From Limonium bicolor (Eukaryota; Streptophyta; Magnoliopsida; Caryophyllales; Plumbaginaceae): a DNA stretch of 64,000 bases. Both the position numbers and the translations under genes were made by a program. Of the stretch, positions 1-11,049 are shown piece after piece. Location of the stretch: NCBI GenBank assembly GCA_023374045.1, contig CM041778.1, positions 368,192,831 through 368,256,830 of the forward strand, in the 5' to 3' direction. How positions within the stretch are numbered: the first letter of the stretch is position 1; each line of letters opens with the position of its first letter. The notes under the pieces were generated by a model. It searched no databases, was not told where the DNA came from, and was given only the letters and a program-made list of their open reading frames with translations.

Positions 1-851
1 TGAACCAGGAGAACTGGTATAATTCAGAAGCTATTGACAAGAGGAAGTACTAAACACTAAGTAGTGACTTAACCTCGCCCGACAATGTCGGAGGAGCTTA
101 ATGAATATCGTGGAAACATAAGAACATATGCAATAGTTACCAGAGAGCTGGTTATAAACCTTAACCCATTGAGCTCAAACACACGGTAAAAGAATACCGC
201 ATTTGTTTAGCAAACCTTATTCCCATAATCGACGGATAAGAAGGTGATGTATAGCCACATTAAGGATACGAAGGTGTGAATAACCCGAGTTCTCAGGGTC
301 GCGCAGCAAGAAGCTAGTGGGCCCTAGCTAGGAGATAATATACCTAGTAAGTATAACTGAATGGCTATTAATACCTTGAAGCCGATTAGGCTAGAACCAA
401 TTAAATATGAGTTAAATAAACTCATATAGGAACTCTTGGTGGCAAAGACTAAACCATTGGTATGGTTAACCCTGTTGACCAGAGCATATTATATAGTATA
501 CCGTAGTGAAGCCAAATGCTTCGGTTTGCCCAACTGATTAAACCAATGTTTAATAATAATACCATATGGTAGATTACGTGGGCGTAATCCCTTTTAAGGG
601 GGGTAGAGCGAAAACCGCTTAATATAAGTTTTGTGAATAAAACACATAAACCGTAATGTGCATGGCACAAATGAGAATCGAATCGATGATTGATACTATT
701 GTTAAATAAACATAATTATTCATTCATATTGTAATTATGGTAATTAGCCACGAGAGATGCAAATACCATGGGATGGATATACCTACCCTGTAACACCAGG
801 TAAGAGTATTAATAAAAGAAAAGTAATGAGTAGTGGACGGAGCTCCACAAG
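1..851 (+). mobile_element. Element A: 3' untranslated remnant of a Tekay-type retrotransposon
   Basis: There is no coding potential here. The stretch aligns by eye with the reverse complement of about 62,340-63,000 (element H). Shared blocks include the AGAAGCTAGTGGGCCCTAG motif near 309, the TTGAAGCC..TTAGGCTAGAACC block near 376, the hairpin plus purine tract at 572-607, and the block ending just before 851. It is therefore the region between pol and the 3' LTR of a related plus-strand element, cut off where minus-strand LTR B begins. The left part runs off the window. Confidence 0.7.
572..607 (+). promoter_or_regulatory. Hairpin followed by an extra polypurine tract (element A)
   Basis: An inverted repeat GATTACGTGGGCGTAATC is followed by a short T run and AAGGGGGGTAGA. 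The same arrangement occurs in elements C, D and H. In D, C and H a second AAGGGGGGTAG lies at the true LTR border, so this copy is an upstream, duplicated polypurine tract rather than the 3' LTR border itself. Confidence 0.6.
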
Positions 852-2601
852 TGTAACACCCCATCCATAACCTTCACATTTAATCAATAATCACAGCGGA
901 AATCATAAACTTAACCATATACCAAAGGGCGGTGTTACACCGTTAGCCACCCCCACGGGCTAACAACAGGCTGTTACTTACAATGTATCGCCGTCTGATT
1001 ATGAGGATGCCGAGCATAATTACAACCTTACAAAATCACTTACAAAAGAATGACAATATACCGAGTGTAACTGTACAAAAATCACCAACTAGCTTTACAT
1101 CCACCAAAATATAAGACCTCGAGTGTACAGACACTACTCGGGTACAATATCCAAAAATAACAAAGTATCATCAATCTAGGACCTAAAGCCATTCTGCTTC
1201 CTCGATCCTCATCCTGCAATAAACATAGCCCCCAAAGGGGGTCAGCAACCTTTTGCTGGCATGGTTAACGTGCAGCCCTGACTACCGGATACACGCGACT
1301 ATTGTCATGATAACATGGCGTTGATTTTAACATACAACATGCATATATTTAGTAAGAGTCACTGCAGAACAATAACAACACATATAAGATGAGAACATTT
1401 CACTTTAGGAAACAACCAACATGGTTAGTCAACTTGTAAGCCTAGAGGATGACTTCATCCTCATGTTAAGCTTAACACATATCACATTACTGTTTTGTTA
1501 GTCGAATGAACAACTTTAACTTAAAAGATGAGACGGGTGTAGTGACCCGAACACATCAACACATATTTCCCCCTAGCCCGAGTGGAAGTCAGGTAGGTAA
1601 GCTTTGGCTAAGCTAATGGGAGGCGAATTCCCCATAAAGGAAAACTACCCTAACATAAGGAGAGAGCCGAATCTGATTCAGATGTTGACACCCATACATA
1701 CACGCGTGACCGGAACGACCGGATTCCTCACTCCCCCCGTTAGCACTCGTTAGCAGTCCCACAATGGGAGCTCAACATAATCTCACACAAGTAAGTGTTT
1801 AAGTCCAGTTAGACATACAAGGGAAATAAGGCTTAATTCAGCAACACATATCACAACTGCACACACATAGCCGGGTTAGAACATCCCTTAGGTTGGGAAC
1901 GTTATCACCGGATACCGTTCTCTTACGTTCCTAGTGTTGGCTAATTAACTGTTAGCACGCATTCGAGGTTACCGGTATCGGTACGCACACGTTACATTAA
2001 TAATAAGAACTGTAAACTCATTTCATGGTTTAATCTTACAAGGTTGTAAACACACAGAAAAACAAACAACACACAAGCCGGTGTAAACCAGTAGGCAACA
2101 GACTGCAAGAAAACCATACCTTGGTCCTTGCTGTGATTGGTTCCCACCGTTGGAGAATCCTATACACATTTAGTAATGTCGGTTAAGTAACGTACTAGAC
2201 CTTTATTAATTTGTTACTTCACATTCCTAGTTTATTTTTCTTTCACACTTTATTATGATTTTTCCATCTTTCTAGTTATTATTATAACCCACCTACATGT
2301 CCTAGACAAACCCCCCGCAAACGGAAGTCAAAACGGGGCTCCAATGAGCAATTTATGTTAAAAACAGTGACATGTCCGAACTTGTGTCCGGACATCAATG
2401 TTCGGACACAAGCCGAGACTTAGAAAATGAAAACTGGCGTTTGTCCGAACTTGTGTCCGATCTTTGAAGTTCGGACACAAGTCGAACAAAATTTGGGAAG
2501 ATTTTACAAGCGTCCGGACTTGTGTCCGGACATTAAAGGTCGGACACAAGTCAAACAGAAATCTGGGAAAATTTTGAAACACATCCGAACTTGTGTCCGG
2601 A
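852..2601 (-). mobile_element. LTR B: truncated Tekay-type LTR, minus strand
   Basis: It opens with TGTAACACCCC, the reverse complement of the GGGGTGTTACA that ends LTRs C and D. Going rightwards it carries, in reverse, the conserved near-terminal hairpin (941-967), the hairpin/CAG module (1211-1260), the GGTCCTTG and ACCGGTTT-like motifs near 2070-2130, and a 70-bp hairpin array. The left flank is ACAAG (847-851), but no partner TSD is visible. Its 5' part is missing because element C starts at 2602 inside the array. Confidence 0.75.
2374..2601 (-). repeat. Tandem hairpin array in LTR B, unit about 70 bp
   Basis: Units start at 2374, 2443, 2512 and about 2583, a spacing of 69, 69 and 71 bp. 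Each begins GTCCGAACTTGTGTCCG and continues to a complementary TTCGGACACAAG, so each can fold on itself. Short ORFs on both strands here are by-products of the repeat. Confidence 0.85.
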
Positions 2602-5333
2602 TGAAACGCCCCTAACAATTAAAACACTGGAAATCATGAATATGTGTGGTATTTCTAACTAACCGGTCACATTAATGTGCAATCGTACTACAACTTATAC
2701 CCTAAGATACTAAAGGACACACCCATGTCCGAGAATGTGATAACAAGTCACATTGTAATAGAACTATTGATGCTTATCGGGTTTGACTATTGGTGCTTAC
2801 CGGGTTTGACTTTAATCAATACAATTGAGCAATCTGAAATAGATGGGGTACACACTAACACATAATAATGGTACTAACTAACGTATGTACGAGGGTATAA
2901 TATATGAGTAGTATTACTCATTGCAGATTTGTGCAAGTAACAATATAACATATGGACCCATATGGTTACATAAATAAATACCTAGTGGAGCAGTATTCAT
3001 CTTCATGTACAACAATTAGACCAAAAATAAATCAGCCCCCACCCATGTCTAGCCTGTCCGAAAATGTTATACAAATTACCATAACCCTCATTTAATTATT
3101 CCTCAGCCCATACAACATACCGTTCGGATTATTAAAGAATCTCAGTAGCTTCCCACATGCAATTACTCCCTTATTTTCCCAACCGACACTCTTCTTCCAT
3201 TCTCACTGGTGATGTCCTCATAGGTTTCCAGTGTTAATGCCGTTTTGCGCAAGATATCGGAATTCTCCTTCGTCCTAGCATGACAAGATTCTTTCTCTCT
3301 GCGAAATCCCCCACGGTTCTTGGTTTAAGTTGCTTCTTTGATTCTCCCACGGCTTCACGGTTGCGCAAGCTTAGACGGAACTCTGTCTTTGAACCGTGGA
3401 TTGGAGGTGGTATGGGTCAGTTCTCATCGGCCCTGAGATTTCTGGAACAAGTAGCCAACAGTAAGGTAAAATCGGGACTAACTTTTTCTCCTCCTGTGTT
3501 CTTACCGATCCATCGCTTGAACTGCAGCTTTTGGCAGTTTATTTTCCTTCACATCTCGAGTATAACTCAAGTTCTTGGTGCTCCTTGTTTGCCATGTCCG
3601 TTTGAGTGGGTCTGAAGTCCCGAGAACAATCGTTGAGACATATCGGCGAGGTAATCGACTAGAATCTCTACTCCTTTTCCTCTGCGATTCTGCCCGAGCC
3701 ACTCCCATTCTATTCCCAGTTTCTTCCTTGGCGATTTCCTTTGCTTTTCACGATTCCACCATAACTCAAACCTCTTAAATTCTCCCCTGCATGTCGAGAT
3801 TGGAGGACTACCGGATGGGAAGACTGGAACAACACGGCAGCTGCGTAAGGTGATTTTACCAGTTGCTTTTATCTTCTATTTCTTTCCTTGTGTGCCTCGC
3901 CCGGAAATTTCCTCAGCCTCTAATCTTCTTCACCTTCCTTCGTATACCCTTGCATGCAAGCCTACTGGTTGACTCTCTGGAAAACGTCGAACAAGACCCT
4001 CCTCCAGATCTCTCGAAGGTAGAATAAACAACCGAAAACTCCTTTTAAAATGCCTCCACTTTCTCTGTTTTTGGATTGCCCGAAAACTGAGTTTTGATCT
4101 TCCTCTCTGCCTAACCTTCTGCATGCGTGAATTTCTCTGGGAAGTCACCTCATGGTTACACCGAAACCCTCAGGAAACTCATTCCAAACTGGCCTGAAAA
4201 TGACTCCAAGGTGAGACCTCATATAACATGTTGTCCTTGTCTCCTGTTCGGATTTAAACCCACTAAAGCCGACAGAATTCTTCCAACCTCTCGGTAAAGC
4301 ATTAGCAACTAATCTGGAAAAAAAATTTTATTGCGCATGTTCGGTGGGTAAAGCCAAGGGCTCTCAGTCAAAAACCGCCAACCAAAATGATGAAAGGAAA
4401 CCCAAGGGAGTAGTCACCTCCAAGAAAGGTAAAACCCCGAGAACCTGTCAACTACCACTGCTATTTAAATCTGAAGTGAACAACAAACTGAGGGTTGACA
4501 CTTGTTTCTGTCTAGGTGCGGAAATTTGCCCAAAGAGTACCCAGAATTAACCAGGGGAGGGAAAACCACTTCGAAAGTCTTAAGGTTGTAATCTAAAACT
4601 CCTACTGAATTTGATCTGGATTAAAATCCTGTGTGAAGTTGTTCTGGTAAATCAGTAACAATGGACTGGGAAACGCTAGGAATTTTAAGGATAATGAACT
4701 GGCCAACGATAGTCTAAACACCAGGCTTTAGATAAGCTAAAACGTGCTTGTTGAAAACAAAAAAAAAAAGAATTACTGAAAACAAATGGGAAAGACCCAT
4801 TGTCTTGAAGCTAGTAATTACCACAAGGAGATCTGGTTACGCGCTAGGGTTAAGTTAACAAAGTTGAAGTAATAAGATCTAGTCTCTGAGTGTAAATCTT
4901 GTGTCCTAGCACTGAAGGAGTATGGCAATTAGTTTAGTATAGTAGCTAAGAAATTCTGAAGTATTAAGTGACCAATGTGCAAACTACCCAAGTGTAAACC
5001 ACAAGTTAAATTAATTCAGGAAGATGTGTATAAACCGGTAAGAGGAACTGGTGCAGAAACTAGAAATCTGTTCTGTAAAACTTTAGTTCTTGTACAACCG
5101 ACTTCCAGTGGTGTGTGAAAAGTGTGATGATAGTTTGATGAAATTAAAATCTTGCTACCCAGTAGACTAAGTGTGAATAAGTTGGGTATACTAGAGAAAG
5201 ACCAATTAGCAACTTAAAAAGGGAATTAGGAGCAAGAGTGTGCAGAAATCTAAATCTTAATTTTCTGCAATCTCGTTCCAGTATATGGAGTTTTTAGTGG
5301 AGTTATCAGGGTGGCTTTGGGTTTGTCTTAGTA
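2602..5333 (+). repeat. Element C 5' LTR, first part
   Basis: Colinear with 26775-29529, differing mainly by single-base indels. It is pyrimidine-rich and exon-like between 3,100 and 4,550, with several strong-looking 5' splice-site motifs after CGAAG (about 4,019) and CCAAG (4,211). These are conserved in the 3' copy at 28,211 and about 28,403. ORFs such as 3280-3615 are not preserved between the two copies, so I do not call a protein. It ends with the TSD of element D. Confidence 0.85.
5329..5333 (+). repeat. Target-site duplication of element D, left copy (TAGTA)
   Basis: TAGTA precedes the TG of D's 5' LTR and recurs at 19579-19583 after the CA of D's 3' LTR. The uninterrupted twin site at 29524-29530 has TAGTA once. 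Confidence 0.95.
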
Positions 5334-7559
5334 TGAAAATACCCCAAACCTTAATATATGTTTAAACACTTAAATATGGTGTATTAAGACTAAAAAGAGT
5401 CTTAGAAACATTAGTAAACAATTTAAACAAAAGGAAACACAAAATGTGCTTTAAAGTCAATAAGAGCCAAAATGTGCTCTAAGCTTGGGATAAACTTGGT
5501 TAAGACCTAATGAACTTACCAAGACCTCATTTATACACTAATGAACATATTAAATCAATTACCAAAGAAAACCAAGCTTGAAAACAAGTTTAAACACAAA
5601 ATGTGCTTTAAGGAGTCTTAAAGCACATTTTTGAAAAATTGTCTTGTAAATGAGTTTTGAATGGCTAGATGTCCATCATTACTCTTAAATATATATGTGT
5701 ACTATATAATATCACATTTGGGTGTCTATATTAGTGGGAAATCAAAAATTTCACTTCTATGTGCCTTGTTTTATGAATAGTAACTTTTATAAGCTATTTT
5801 GTAACATATGTTTGTATAAGTAATTAAATTGACAAACAAAGACTATATTACCCTCATTATATTAGGGGGCCGGTTTTCTAAGGTTGGTGACTCACCACCC
5901 TCTTGTTAATTTGTTAAGTAAATAATGATGACTAAGAAAGTACTATTTGCTTTTAAACTACAAATATCTTCTAAAGTAAACCAATCTTCATTCTCTCATT
6001 TCCTTTCCTTGCTCACACGGTTTCCCACCTCTCTTCTTCCTTCCTTCTTTGTTCTCTCACGATAGAACCACTATCACCATTAGAACACAAGCTTTGACCT
6101 CTTGTAAAACCTTGCTCACTTGTCCAAATCAAAAACAAACACCACCATCTTCTTCCTCTCATCAAGCTCTTCATTCCTATCCTTTCAAAAGTCCAAGACA
6201 ACCATTTCGGTGCCATGGAGTTTCTCCATTGAAGGAGCTTGAGCTTGTTTTTACATATTGTTACTCTCCTTGACTTCTAGGTAAGGAATCTCAAATAAAA
6301 ACTTCATTTCCTCCTTGTTTTTGTCATGTCCGAAAATATGTATTGAAGGAGCTTTTTATGTGACTTTGTTCTAGCTTCATTCCAACTCTTCATGGACTAG
6401 GTGGAGTCCTCTCTTGCTAGATATTCAAACTCTCTTCAAAGAGCAAGGTAAAACAACTACATTAATGTTTTTGAAACAATGTAAAACTAGGGTTTACAAT
6501 GAGATGGAGCTTATAGCTTGAATACTCATTATAATGTTTGTATATTGTTTAGAGCTTGTCAAAGAATCAAGTACTCTATCGGTTTTCTAAAGGAAACAAG
6601 AAAGAAGTTATTTTGCAAAAGAGGTAAATCTACTAACCTAATGTTGTTTAATGCCTTAGGAGAAATGAGCTTATAAATGCTTATTAAAACTACCTAAAGA
6701 GCCAATGGTGAATGACTTAGTAAAGTGTTCCAAGAGCTTAGTAAAAGGCATATGTGTTGTTGAGTGTATTTGCAGGTTAAAGGCAAATATATTGTGGAAA
6801 TTCAGTGTTTATGATTTGTGCATTTTAAGGGCCTAAGAGCCATGTCATTTAAGGGCCTAAGTGCCATGCAATTTAAATTGTGCACTATATTGTGATGTAG
6901 TGCTTGTGAGTGAAGTTTGTGTATAATAAGTACTTGATGGATTTTTAGTGTTCTTGGTTGTTTATTGGTAAAAACAATGTGTTTTGGGTTAGTAATGTTC
7001 TAGGAGAACCTATGTCGAAATTCGGGTAACAAATGTGAAGTTCTAAGTGTTAAAATGAGTTTGATAAGTTAAGGAGTATTTAAAATGGTTAAGTGTTGTT
7101 CTTGTGTAGAAACATGCATTAAGGTGATTTGGGATGTAACAAGGACTTAGGCATGAGCTTGAGATTTTAGTATGTACCAAAGTCATTTTGGGACTTAGTA
7201 AAGACTTAGGCAAACTTTGGTAAATAAGGAGAAAGTGTGAACTTGGAAAAAGAACTTCAAGAGTGACATAAGGAGTTGGTTGTGAGAAATAATGCTTAAG
7301 AGATGTGTTAAGATAAGGAGAAAACATTTTGGGATAGTAGTTATCATAGGTGAGAAACACCATTTAGAAACCTAGTGTAAAATGTTGTAAGTGTTAGGAA
7401 TTTTGTGAAGAATAAGTAAAGGTTTAAGGAATTAGAAAAAGAGTTTGTGAGTGTTTAAGGATGGTTTAAGTTGTGTTTGAAGTGCCCAAATGAGGTTAGG
7501 GGGTACTAGGTTATATGGGGAAAGTTTGGAGTTGAATGTGAAAAGGAAAATAAGGATTT

Positions 7560-7883
7560 GGGGCAGACCGGACTTGCGACCGGACTTGCAAGCCCGGTCG
7601 GGCCCTGTTACACTACCGAGAAATGTTTCTGGAATCGACCGGACTTGGGGGACCGGACCTACAAGTCCGGTCGGGCTTGTTTTGTGAGAGGGAAAATGTT
7701 TCTGGAATGGACCGGACAGGACCGGACTTACAAGTCCGGTCGGAGTAGAAATTTTGTACGGATTAAGTTCTGGAATCGACCGGACATGGGACCGGACTGA
7801 CAAGTCCGGTCGGGTGAATTTCCAAGGGGAGGAAACTCTCTGGAATCGACCGGATGGACAAGTCCGGTCGGCAAGTCCGGTCG
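7560..7883 (+). repeat. Tandem hairpin array in D 5' LTR, unit about 70 bp
   Basis: Five units begin at ACCGG positions near 7566, 7637, 7711, 7778 and 7848. Each holds ACCGGACTT followed by AAGTCCGGTCGG, a strong inverted repeat, with AATGTTTCTGGAATCG-type linkers. ORFs spanning it on both strands are artefacts of the repeat. Confidence 0.88.
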
Positions 7884-8779
7884 GACCAAAACTTGTAAAA
7901 AAAAAAAAAAACAGAAAAGAATGTGACTTATGTAGTTAACCCTAGGGTGTATAATGAAGGTAACCTAGGGTAAGATAGACATTAAAACATGTCATACAAT
8001 TATGTTAAACACTTAGTAAATTTGGAGGTTAAGTAAGTTAATTAACCGACGTTCTTGAATTATGTATAGGAGTGACCTACGGAGGAAACCAAACGAGGCA
8101 AGGACCAAGGTATGGTTTTCTTGCAGTCTGTTGTCTAGCGGTTTACACCGGTTTGTGTGTTGTATGTTTTTCTGTGTGTTTACAACGTTATAAGATTTAA
8201 ACATGTAATGAGTTTACAGTTGTTCATATATTGTATGTGTTGTTGTGACTCATTTCCCTTGTGTGTGTCTAACATGACTTACCACCTATTGTGTGTTGGT
8301 TGTTAAGTTCCACTATGAACTTCTAACAAGTGTTAACTGGGAAGTGAGGAATCCGGTTGTCCGGTCATGCATGTAAGTTAAGAGTAGATATCTGAATCAG
8401 ATTCGACTCTTATGTTGTTAAGATTGTTCTCCTTAATTTGGCGTTCGATCTCCCGCTAGCTTCTTCCAAAGCTTACCTATTCTGACTTATGATCGGTTTA
8501 GTGGGAACCTGTGTTTGTGTGGTGTGTTCGGGTCACTAAATCCGAACCATCTGTGACTTAAGTTACTCGTTCGTCTAACAGAACGGTAATGAGTGTGTTT
8601 AACGAGCTTGACATGAGAGTGAATCACTCTCTAGGCTCTTATGTTATTTGACCCTTGTGGTTTGTTATCGTGGAGTGAAAATCCACTGTGTATGTGTTGT
8701 TGAGCTATGCACATTGATGCCATGCTCCATGTTATGTTATGTTATGTATATAATTGAATGCCATGTTATAATGACAAGT

Positions 8780-8876
8780 AGCTGCGCGTATCCCGGTAGC
8801 CGATGGGCTGCGCGTTAGCCATACCAGCCAAGGGTTGCTGACCCCCTCGGGGGATCCATATTTCTTATACTGCAGG
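8780..8876 (+). promoter_or_regulatory. Conserved structured module with CAG acceptor-like end (D 5' LTR)
   Basis: The order is AGCTGCGCGTATCCCGGTAG, GGGCTGCGCGTTAGCC, then the two nested hairpins CCAGCC..GGTTGCTG and CCCCCTCGGGGG, then a T-rich run ending CTGCAGG. Recognisable counterparts exist in LTRs B (1211-1320, minus), C (23170-23251), F (45945-45995, minus) and H (57690-57775, minus). The role is unknown; a 3' splice site or other RNA structure in the leader is possible. Confidence 0.55.
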
Positions 8877-9227
8877 ATGAGGATCGAAGAAGCGGAGTGG
8901 CTTTAGATCCTAGGATGTAATCTTTTGTATACTTTTGGATGTTGGCCCGGGATGCGCCTGTGCTCCTGTGGCGTTATATATTTGGTTGTTGCAGTTACAG
9001 TGTTACAGTGAAGGATGTATGTAAACACTCGGTATTGTATATAATGTATTATGGTTTAGTTTTATGCTCGGGAGTCTGATCATCAGACCGGTACAATTGT
9101 ATTTATTCTGCCTTGTCAACCACGTGGGTGGTTGACGGCGTTGTAGCACCGAAGCGTTAGTTACTGTTTAGTTGTTTTATTCCGCTGCGATTTCATTTAG
9201 TATCATGTGCGTATTAGGGGTGTTACA

Positions 9228-9444
9228 AAAAGTGGTATCAGAGCGAAGTATCGCTCTGATGACTAGAATACCGAGCTTAGGAATATACCGAGTTAGGAAA
9301 CCTAACTACAGTTACCTAAGTGATCAGTTATGGAAAGGTTAACCACTAACTAAGTGTGGAAATACCTTATTGTCGGGAAGCGTTACGATCGTTGGACCGA
9401 TAAGTGTGTAAGCATATTGCTAATGAATACTCATGTGAATACAG
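9228..9444 (+). other. Untranslated leader between PBS and gag of D
   Basis: No ORF. The leader runs from the PBS to the ATG at 9445. The same leader type follows the PBS of element C near 23,615-23,760. Confidence 0.6.
9233..9244 (+). promoter_or_regulatory. Primer-binding site, initiator tRNA-Met (element D)
   Basis: TGGTATCAGAGC lies 5 bases after the LTR end. This is the standard plant LTR-retrotransposon PBS complementary to the 3' end of tRNA-iMet. It is followed by a short inverted repeat GCG..ATCGCTCTGATGAC. Confidence 0.93.
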
Positions 9445-10112
9445 ATGTCAGGTAGACCACGCGGTAGAGGCCGCGGAAGTGGTACTGGTACTGGGGGTGA
9501 CCAGGGCGAGAACACTACGGCTCAGGTTATGGCTGAGGCTGTAGCAGCCGCTGTGGCCCAGATGGTACCCCAGCTTGTAGCTGCGATCCAGCAGGGGCAG
9601 ATGCCCGGAGTTCAGCCACCACCGCCACCGCCACGAGAGACCAACTGGGTCAAGGCATTGGCAGACTTGAGACCCCCTTCATTTCATGGGGAGACCGACC
9701 CACGTAAGCTGGAGGCGTACATCTCCGAGTTGGAGACCGCCTACGAGACCTTGGCTGTGCCCGCAGAGGCTAAGGTCCGTCTTGCCGCTTACTACTGAAG
9801 GGTTCGGCACAAATTGGTGGAAGCTAGTGAGAGAGGACCGGATGGCGGATCCTCAGTTGGTTGGAGGGAGTACACGGCTCTGCTGCGAGCCAAATACTAC
9901 CCGTGCACGTTCAGGAGGCCAAGCGCCGAGCTGGATAGTCTGAGGCAGGGGGACAAGGTGTCGGTTGATGAGTACTACACGCCTTCACCGGCCTTGTCCA
10001 CCTGTTACCGGACCTGGGATACTCGAACCGGGTGCTGGTAAACCGTTTCTACAACGGTCTCAGCCACCGTCTTCGCTATGGGATGGGGCCAGCTGAGTAT
10101 ACCACCTTGCAG

Positions 10113-10217
10113 GTAATTTAAGTAAAGAGTGATGTGAATATGTGTAGTCTACAAGTGAGTATTAATGTGAGTTTGTGAGTATGTATTGCGGGGCATGACT
10201 GATCATCCTAAATACAG
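10113..10217 (+). other. Intron-like segment 1 in gag of D
   Basis: It begins GTAATTT and ends AATACAG, 105 bp, with stops in frame and TG/AT-rich composition against GC-rich flanks. Removing it joins ..YTTLQ to ECYHAAAKVEI.. in phase 0. This copy shows the signals only; splicing is not demonstrated. Confidence 0.65.
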
Positions 10218-10479
10218 GAGTGCTATCATGCCGCTGCTAAGGTGGAGATCACCGTCCGTCTGAGGGACGAGGAGAATGCGCACAAGCGCAAGGCCACGAG
10301 CGAGGGCCAGAGTTCGCAGGGGTACGGGGGAGGAAAGAAGAAGAAGAAACCTTATCCCCAGCCCCAGAAGAGTCAGCACCAGGGTGACAAGGGCCAAGCC
10401 CAAACCACCACCGCTGAGGAGCCACTGAAGCTCACATATGCCTATGCGGCGAAGCCCCTACGCTCTTACCCACCAAAGG

Positions 10480-10561
10480 GTAATTGTTTAATCATGTGTA
10501 ATAAGTTGATGTGTATGTTGATAAGTTGTGAAAAAGTACTGAGTGTGTATTGTGTTAGCAG
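10480..10561 (+). other. Intron-like segment 2 in gag of D
   Basis: It begins GTAATTG and ends GTTAGCAG, 82 bp, AT-rich with stops. Removing it joins the SYPPK codons to ASTGSGPERHYYCKWC in phase 1, placing the first zinc knuckle in frame. Confidence 0.62.
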
Positions 10562-10902
10562 CTAGCACGGGCTCTGGACCGGAGCGCCACTATTACTGTA
10601 AGTGGTGCAATGGAGACCACCCCGGCAAGGACTGCAAGGGAATGAGGTGCAGTGTCGATACTGCGAGAAGTGGGGTCACCGTGACCACGAGTGTTACCGG
10701 AACCCCAACAGCAGAGTCAACAAGCCCAAGGGGCAGTGGAAGGGTAAGGCCACAGCAGCTATTGATGGCCCGAAGACGGCTAACCAGCCACCCACCGATC
10801 AGAGGCATACTGATTCCCAGAAGGGGAAAGGGTCGGGACCTAGCAAGGCCACCCTGAATGTGGTGGACCGGTCTGAGGCGCCAGGGCCCTCTTCTAGACC
10901 AG

Positions 10903-11049
10903 GTACCGCCTAAACTGTTGAATGTAATAAGTGATTGCATACCGCATTTCATGCTTATGTGTGTTAGTGAGTTCAAGTGTATTATCATGTGAGTAAGGAG
11001 TTAAAGTATAGTGTGAAAGACACCTAATTAGATAATTCTAAACTGAAAG
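10903..11049 (+). other. Intron-like segment 3 joining gag to the AlkB domain
   Basis: The donor is CCAG/GTACCG. Acceptors at ATTAG (ends 11031) or GAAAG (ends 11049) both restore the same phase-1 frame into the AlkB reading frame. If unspliced, gag stops at codon GTA-CC-GCC-TAA shortly after the donor. The segment is AT/TG-rich like segments 1 and 2. Confidence 0.5.

Larger units (their letters stand above)
5334..9227 (+). repeat. Element D 5' LTR (3,894 bp)
   Basis: It starts TGAAAATACCCC and ends GGGGTGTTACA, giving canonical TG..CA ends. It is colinear with 15659-19578. An ACTATATAATATC box at 5701, conserved in the 3' copy, is a possible TATA element but unproven. Pyrimidine-rich leader-like sequence occupies about 5,980-6,250. 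The hairpin array is at 7560-7883 and the conserved near-terminal hairpin modules are at 8780-8875 and 9115-9136. Confidence 0.93.
9445..10902 (+). pseudogene. gag: gag of element D: capsid-nucleocapsid, interrupted by two intron-like segments and frameshifts
   Basis: Gag forms the particle that packages element RNA in the cytoplasm. The ATG at 9445 opens an Arg/Gly-rich N-terminus (MSGRPRGRGRGSGTG), then an Ala-rich helix and the retrotransposon-gag core (WVKALADLRPPSFHGETDP). The frame breaks near 9795, 9870 and 10,000, but gag-like peptides (TNWWKLVRED, RFYNGLSHRLRYGMG) continue in the other frames. Two knuckles follow at 10,595-10,700: CKWC..H..C and a canonical CRYCEKWGHRDHEC. Reading frame resumes correctly if 10113-10217 and 10480-10561 are removed as GT-AG introns. 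A stop follows shortly after 10902 unless a third intron is removed, in which case gag continues in frame into the AlkB domain. Assignment to gag is firm; the exon structure is inferred. Confidence 0.85.

Noticed and set aside
2358..2618. CRISPR-like spaced repeats and ORFs at 2358-2618
   Set aside because: Units are about 70 bp with diverged stems and similar, not unique, linkers, inside a plant LTR; no cas genes. It is an LTR hairpin array.
3280..3615. 111-codon ORF in LTR C
   Set aside because: The frame is not kept in the second copy near 27,450-27,780 and there is no recognisable domain.
7432..7939. ORFs of 61-123 codons on both strands over the CCGGACTT array
   Set aside because: They arise from the tandem hairpin repeat, change frame between the two LTR copies and show no protein features.
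9233..9244. Possible tRNA gene around TGGTATCAGAGC
   Set aside because: It is the 12-base primer-binding site only; no cloverleaf around it, and the same at 23620.
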